From a virus, in the IMG/VR virus record IMGVR_UViG_3300025168_015140, positions 1-47,928 of that record: a DNA stretch of 47,928 bases, one strand, 5' to 3'. The translations under genes were made by a program, and so were the position numbers. The notes under the pieces are model-generated. The model was not told the origin of the DNA and did not search any database. It saw nothing but the letters and a program-made list of their open reading frames with translations. Below are positions 44,221-47,928 of the stretch, piece after piece; position 1 is the first letter of the stretch, and every line of letters starts with the position of its first letter.

Positions 44221-45033
44221 ATGACTACTATTGATCGAAAACAGTTAATTGCTGAGGAATTAATCAGAGACCATATTCGTAAAAGAATATCTCACAAGTT
44301 AAATGAAACGTTTACTATAGAAAATCAAATAAGAAAAGTAGTAAGAAACTTATTAGAAGCTGAAGCTGGAACGACAGAGCCTAGTGAATTCACAGGGATT
44401 AATGTTTTGGCCGATTTGTTAGAAAAGGTTGTACCTGTAATCGAAGATGATTTTAAGATGCTTACAACTTCTGTAGAACAAAGAGAATCGTTCAGAAATC
44501 ATATTGTGCAGGCAATTAAAAACACTTTAAAACCAATAGAAGCTTCTACTCAAGCAGAAGAGACAAAAGAAATACCAGAGAATTTTCAATTCGAAATAGA
44601 TACCGATCTACTATCAGAAAAAATAAAGATTGACCTTGATGCCGATGATAGTAATGAAACAGTTTCCGGAGAATTTATTGATATTGATAGCGAGGGCAGC
44701 GCCGATCAAGATGATTTTGTCGAACTACAAGATCAAAATGAAACAGGACGCAATTTTGCAGCTACAACTTTTAAGAAAGTAGAGAAACAAATTGTTGACG
44801 CTTATGATATGCTAGCAGATGATGAAGACAAGAAATTATTTTATGATTATCTTCTTACTAATATGCTGCTATATTTTGATAAATTCGAAGATGAACTTCA
44901 GCCTTCTTTGCCAGATTCTACAACAGCGGATTATGAAGAGGAGAAAAAGGATGATGAAACAGAGACTTCCGATGAAACTTCCGATGAAACTTCCGATGAA
45001 GAGTCTATGGGTGATATAGAGATGGAACTTTAA
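44221..45033 (+). CDS. Putative virion/scaffold protein with leader-like N-terminus
   Basis: 270 residues from ATG 44221. A long charged N-terminal helix ends ISHKLNE-T, the leader pattern. The middle is acidic (IDTDLLSEKIKIDLDADD) and the C-terminus has a tandem repeat T-S-D-E. High negative charge is like that of scaffold or core proteins. The preceding gene ends ten bases before it. Confidence 0.55.
   Translation: MTTIDRKQLIAEELIRDHIRKRISHKLNETFTIENQIRKVVRNLLEAEAGTTEPSEFTGINVLADLLEKVVPVIEDDFKMLTTSVEQRESFRNHIVQAIKNTLKPIEASTQAEETKEIPENFQFEIDTDLLSEKIKIDLDADDSNETVSGEFIDIDSEGSADQDDFVELQDQNETGRNFAATTFKKVEKQIVDAYDMLADDEDKKLFYDYLLTNMLLYFDKFEDELQPSLPDSTTADYEEEKKDDETETSDETSDETSDEESMGDIEMEL
44965..45000 (+). 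repeat. 12-bp tandem repeat encoding TSDE
   Basis: About three copies of ACTTCCGATGAA in frame encode SDETSDETSDE. Copy number could vary by slippage without breaking the frame. Confidence 0.7.
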
Positions 45034-45047
45034 TTTTCATTTTACCC

Positions 45048-45075
45048 TTAACGTTATCTCAGGTTTGGTTATAAT
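45048..45075 (+). promoter_or_regulatory. Possible upstream promoter of tmRNA
   Basis: TTAACG (45048-45053), 16-base spacer, TATAAT (45070-45075). Confidence 0.45.
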
Positions 45076-45108
45076 AGCTGCAAGCTCTTAACAGCCAAAT
45101 ACTCTTTT

Positions 45109-45140
45109 CTACTATTATTACTTTTACCTACTATTATTAC
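45109..45140 (+). repeat. Direct repeat with 19-bp period
   Basis: CTACTATTATTAC occurs at 45109-45121 and 45128-45140, separated by TTTTAC, about 40 bases before the tmRNA promoter. Possible operator. Confidence 0.5.
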
Positions 45141-45180
45141 CATAACAACTATTGCTAGCATATTTATAATCATTAATAAG

Positions 45181-45209
45181 TTGACAAGTCTTAAATGTTG
45201 TTGTATAGT
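45181..45209 (+). promoter_or_regulatory. Consensus promoter of tmRNA
   Basis: TTGACA (45181-45186), 17-base spacer, TATAGT (45204-45209); the tmRNA 5' end lies 13 bases on. Confidence 0.92.
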
Positions 45210-45221
45210 ATTTATGTTAAT

Positions 45222-45545
45222 GGGGGTAAACGGTATCGACTGATGGGGACGTAAAAACGGTGCAAGGGTGAGGGAAGCGTGGCTCACTAAAAACGCTTAA
45301 TAGTATAATCGCAAATAACGATTCAAACATGGAAATGGCAGCTTAATAACCTGACCACTCTTGAGGCGACGACAGCCAATAAACAGAAAGACGTATTTGA
45401 GAATTTAAGTGCTTTTGATTACTTTAGCCATAATAAAATAATCTAGTCAAGTGGTCTGTCTGACGAAAAAAACAGTTCTAACCTTGTGAATGACCCTTTT
45501 ATGAAACTAGACAAGACGGGAGTTCGATTCTCCCTACCTCCACCA
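45222..45545 (+). ncRNA. ssrA: tmRNA (ssrA)
   Basis: The 5' end GGGGGTAAACGGTATCGAC and 3' end GGGAG-TTCGATT-CTCCC, TACCTCC, ACCA form the tRNA-like part, with acceptor GGGGGTA pairing with TACCTCC. The tag reading frame (45311-45343, then TAA TAA) gives ANNDSNMEMAA starting at GCA within AATCGCAAAT, as in bacterial tmRNAs. Length about 324 bases, normal for one-piece tmRNA. The tag ends in Ala-Ala, the ClpXP degron. Promoter and terminator are both strong, so it is a self-standing unit. It rescues stalled ribosomes with SmpB. Confidence 0.95.
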
Positions 45546-45566
45546 GCCGCCTTCGGGCGGCTTTTT
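45545..45566 (+). terminator. Rho-independent terminator of tmRNA
   Basis: Stem AGCCGCC/GGCGGCT with TTCG loop and T5, starting at the last base of CCA. Confidence 0.92.
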
Positions 45567-45611
45567 GTCTTCTAGCTAGCTAGATACTATACCATATAAG
45601 GAGTTATTAAA

Positions 45612-46922
45612 TTGAATAAAACTGTTATCCTAGATACTAACGTATATTTGACGGACGTTGGTTGCATTATGGGTTTTGGTCGAGCAGACATCGCCATACC
45701 TACTGTCATCCTAGATGAAATTGATAAACACAAACACAGACAAGATGTAGTTGGACTAAACGCTAGACTAACAAATCGTGCTTTAGATAGTCTGAGAACA
45801 AAAGGTAGTTTCTTCATTGGCGTTCCAATTGGTAGCGGCAAAGGGAAAATATTTGCAGCATCTTATGATCCAAGGTATATGCCGGCTGGGATGAACTCTG
45901 AAGATTCAGATAATAAGATTATAGCCACAGCATTAAAATTAAGATTTGAAGGCCGCAGTGTTGTAGTAGTGTCTCGTGATATTAATATGAGACTCAAGTG
46001 CGACTCTTTAGGTCTTGCGGCAATTGACTACGATACACACCAAGTAATTGAATCAGTAGATAAGCTTTTTGATGGCACTGCTGAAGTTGAAGTAGCTGAT
46101 AAAGTTATCGATAAATTTTATGAAGAGGGTGATCTATATCTGACACGGGACCAAGGAAATTTTTATCCTAACCAATTTATGGTCCTTGCCGGCAAAGGTG
46201 AAGATAATAAAAAGTCTGCAATATGTAAATTTACAAACTTCGAAACGCCCCTTCGCAAAGTCAACAAATTTAAAAATGTTTGGGGCTTTGAGCCAAGGAA
46301 TAAAGAGCAGCAATACTCAATGGATCTTTTGTTTGACAAAGATGTACACATTGTATCACTGGTTGGACAAGCTGGCACAGGAAAAACATTATTAGCCACT
46401 GCTTGTGGATTAGAGCAAGTTTTAAATACTTCAAGTAATTCTGGTGGTTATAATAAGTTAATCATAACCAGACCTGTACAACCTATGGGAAAAGATATCG
46501 GGTTCCTTCCGGGTACTTTAGAAGAAAAGATGATGCCTTGGATTGCTCCTATCCGAGATAACTTAGAACATTTGTTTGGGGATAGGACGGCGTTAGATAT
46601 GCAAATTGAACAAGGGACTATCGAAATAGAGGCGATGACTTACATTAGAGGCCGTTCTATATCCAATGCTTTTATGATAGTCGATGAGGCTCAGAACTTA
46701 ACACCTCACGAATTAAAGACTATAATAACTAGAGTTGGTCATGACACAAAACTTGTTCTAACTGGTGACGTTCAACAGATTGATAATTCTTATGTTGATG
46801 CCGAATCAAATGGGCTAACTTATGCGATCGAAAAGTTTAAAGAATATCAGATTTCAGGACATATTACATTGAAAAAGGGCGAAAGATCTAAATTAGCAAC
46901 TCTTGCATCGGAAATTTTGTAG
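45612..46922 (+). CDS. PhoH2-type protein: PIN domain + PhoH ATPase
   Basis: 436 residues from a TTG start with AAGGAG eight bases upstream. The N-terminal PIN domain (VILDTNVYLTD ... VILDEIDKHK ... DNKIIATALKL, VVVSRDINMRLK) has the acidic residues of a ribonuclease site. The PhoH ATPase follows: Walker A G252-QAGTGKT259, ITRPVQPMGKDIGFLPGTLEEKM, FMIVDEAQNLTPHELKTIITR and LTGDVQQID. PhoH2 proteins unwind and cut RNA in vitro. PhoH-like genes are widespread in marine phages; the fused PIN form is the less usual one. Confidence 0.92.
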   Translation: MNKTVILDTNVYLTDVGCIMGFGRADIAIPTVILDEIDKHKHRQDVVGLNARLTNRALDSLRTKGSFFIGVPIGSGKGKIFAASYDPRYMPAGMNSEDSDNKIIATALKLRFEGRSVVVVSRDINMRLKCDSLGLAAIDYDTHQVIESVDKLFDGTAEVEVADKVIDKFYEEGDLYLTRDQGNFYPNQFMVLAGKGEDNKKSAICKFTNFETPLRKVNKFKNVWGFEPRNKEQQYSMDLLFDKDVHIVSLVGQAGTGKTLLATACGLEQVLNTSSNSGGYNKLIITRPVQPMGKDIGFLPGTLEEKMMPWIAPIRDNLEHLFGDRTALDMQIEQGTIEIEAMTYIRGRSISNAFMIVDEAQNLTPHELKTIITRVGHDTKLVLTGDVQQIDNSYVDAESNGLTYAIEKFKEYQISGHITLKKGERSKLATLASEIL

Positions 46923-46923
46923 T

Positions 46924-47583
46924 ATGAGAAACTATATTTCTGAGAGAGTGTCTAACTCTACAAACTACTTTAATTTTAGCGGTATTGATGTTTATATTGA
47001 TGATGATATAGAGAATGATTTAGATCCTAAGAAAATTTTGGTAGCTATTGAAAAGCGCCTGCCAAGATCATTTTTTCGTAAATTAGAATCAATTCATCTT
47101 GGAAATTACGAGAAGTTTAAAGAGCGTCAAATTGACGCCATATATGATGATAATAAACTTTACATATCGAACCAGCAAGATAATTATGAAGATCTCTTAG
47201 ATGATGTTATTCACGAAATAGGCCATCATGTAGAAACTTTATATATCGAAGATGTTTATGGGGATGAAGAAATAAAAAAAGAGTTCTTGAATAAAAGATC
47301 ACAGCTTGAATTTGAACTGAGGTCTGAAGGGTTATGGACTACAGAATACGATTTTAAGAATGTCAAATTCGATATGTCTTTTGATGATTTTCTTTACAAA
47401 AGGGTTGGTAAAAGACTTTTGGGTATGGTTACTAGCGGTATTTTTATACGTCCTTATGCTTCTGTCTCTTTGAGAGAGTATTTTGCAACAGGATTTGAAG
47501 CATATTATCTTAACGATAAAGATGTTTTATCAAGAATCAGTCCGGCTTTATACAAAAAAATAGATCACTTAAATACTCTTTAA
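46924..47583 (+). CDS. Putative zinc metallopeptidase (HEIGH)
   Basis: 219 residues from ATG 46924, one base after the previous stop. VIHEIGHHVETLY carries HExxH (H97, E98, H101), and SLREYFATGFEAYYL about 90 residues later gives a candidate third-ligand Glu, as in gluzincins of the anthrax-lethal-factor-like type. The N-terminus MRNYISE-R is a short leader-like segment ending ISE. Target unknown; a virion maturation or delivered effector role is inferred. Confidence 0.7.
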   Translation: MRNYISERVSNSTNYFNFSGIDVYIDDDIENDLDPKKILVAIEKRLPRSFFRKLESIHLGNYEKFKERQIDAIYDDNKLYISNQQDNYEDLLDDVIHEIGHHVETLYIEDVYGDEEIKKEFLNKRSQLEFELRSEGLWTTEYDFKNVKFDMSFDDFLYKRVGKRLLGMVTSGIFIRPYASVSLREYFATGFEAYYLNDKDVLSRISPALYKKIDHLNTL

Positions 47584-47600
47584 GACGAAAGTAGGTTACA

Positions 47601-47928
47601 TTGGCAGGCAAACACATTTCGTATTCCGAATGGCGGAACTGGCACATCTGTCCACATTATCACAAGTTGACTTACATTGATAAAGTAACTCAGTTCGAAG
47701 GCAACATTTTTACAGCCTTTGGGAAAGCCCTACACACGGTTTGTGAGTATACTTTGACCTCCCCTGAAAAGTATCGGAAGGCTGGCGCAATTGAGGCGCT
47801 AGTTAAAGCGCAGTTTCTGAAAGAACTTGAGGCTCTACCCGAGGGTGAACAACAGAGGGCCAAACGTGATTTTAAGCTCAAAGAGTGGCTGGTAAGTGGT
47901 TTGGAAATCGTTCCCGACCTTTACCGCT
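47601..47928 (+). CDS. PD-(D/E)XK (RecB/Cas4-like) nuclease, partial
   Basis: First 109 residues from a TTG; the gene runs off the window. ISYSEWRNWHICPHYHKLTY followed by FTAFGKALHTVCEY matches the N-terminal block of RecB/Cas4-type nucleases (S-x-S-x-[WL]-x-x-[WF]-x-x-C-P, then G-x-x-[LV]-H with the active-site His). The Cys could belong to a Fe-S cluster. The catalytic D and ExK lie outside the window. In phages such enzymes act in recombination. Confidence 0.7.
   Translation, partial: MAGKHISYSEWRNWHICPHYHKLTYIDKVTQFEGNIFTAFGKALHTVCEYTLTSPEKYRKAGAIEALVKAQFLKELEALPEGEQQRAKRDFKLKEWLVSGLEIVPDLYR

Overview
The window looks like part of a large tailed-phage genome. Genes are packed end to end with ATGA/TAATG/GTGA overlaps, dozens are very small, nearly all lie on the plus strand, and there are repetitive fibre-like virion proteins (7.5, 35.6 and 41 kb), tRNAs and a tmRNA. 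No terminase, portal, capsid or polymerase is visible, so the window is a fraction of a bigger genome. The host is not named by the sequence. A minus-strand lipoprotein with MopE-type Cys/Asp repeats points, as an inference, to a myxobacterial, deltaproteobacterial or otherwise diderm host. Fibre repeats of this kind are common in marine phages.

Layout. 0-7.3 kb: short genes including a glutaredoxin, a ClpP-like protease, a GapR-like protein, an NlpC/P60-like hydrolase lacking an obvious start codon, an Mpo1/DUF962 membrane protein, and several members of a recurrent 'GDLV' SH3-like minidomain family. 7.4-8.2 kb: a virion protein with a structured leader. 8.2-13.8 kb: PQ-loop protein overlapping an HTH gene, a two-zinc-knuckle protein, an MvaI/BcnI-like nuclease, a ParB-like protein, a histone-H1-like protein and an FKBP isomerase. 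13.8-15.3 kb: small exported and membrane proteins. 15.3-18 kb: a MoxR ATPase and its VWA/metallopeptidase partner, each behind a copy of the same strong promoter. 18-19.9 kb: a tandem run of SH3-like minigenes. 19.9-24 kb: a pilin-like protein, then two ADP-ribosyltransferase-like proteins and a metallopeptidase; several have short N-terminal helices ending in [LI]xE, as in T4 capsid-targeting leaders. 24-28.4 kb: a complete YeaH-SpoVR-PrkA module. 28.4-31.4 kb: cysteine synthase, phosphomannomutase and NifU-like genes. 32.8-34.3 kb: four tRNAs with an adenine methyltransferase-like gene and TilS. 34.4-35.4 kb: APRT and an MTA/SAH nucleosidase. 35.6-38.2 kb: fibre and J-domain protein. 38.1-41.1 kb: minus-strand lipoprotein cassette diverging from a trypsin-like lipoprotein. 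41.1-45 kb: virion-type proteins and a ligase-like/NMNAT-like fusion. 45.2-47.9 kb: tmRNA, PhoH2, metallopeptidase and the start of a RecB/Cas4-like nuclease.

How it may work together (inference). One set of genes supports translation and proteostasis (tRNAs, TilS, tmRNA, ClpP, FKBP, J-domain). A second supplies metabolites (CysK, NifU, glutaredoxin, APRT, MTAN, PMM, NMNAT-like). A third looks built to reprogramme the host: candidate virion-delivered ART and protease effectors next to the PrkA stress-kinase module, and a MoxR-VWA pair. A fourth acts at or beyond the envelope. Assignments rest on motifs read by eye; no database search was possible.
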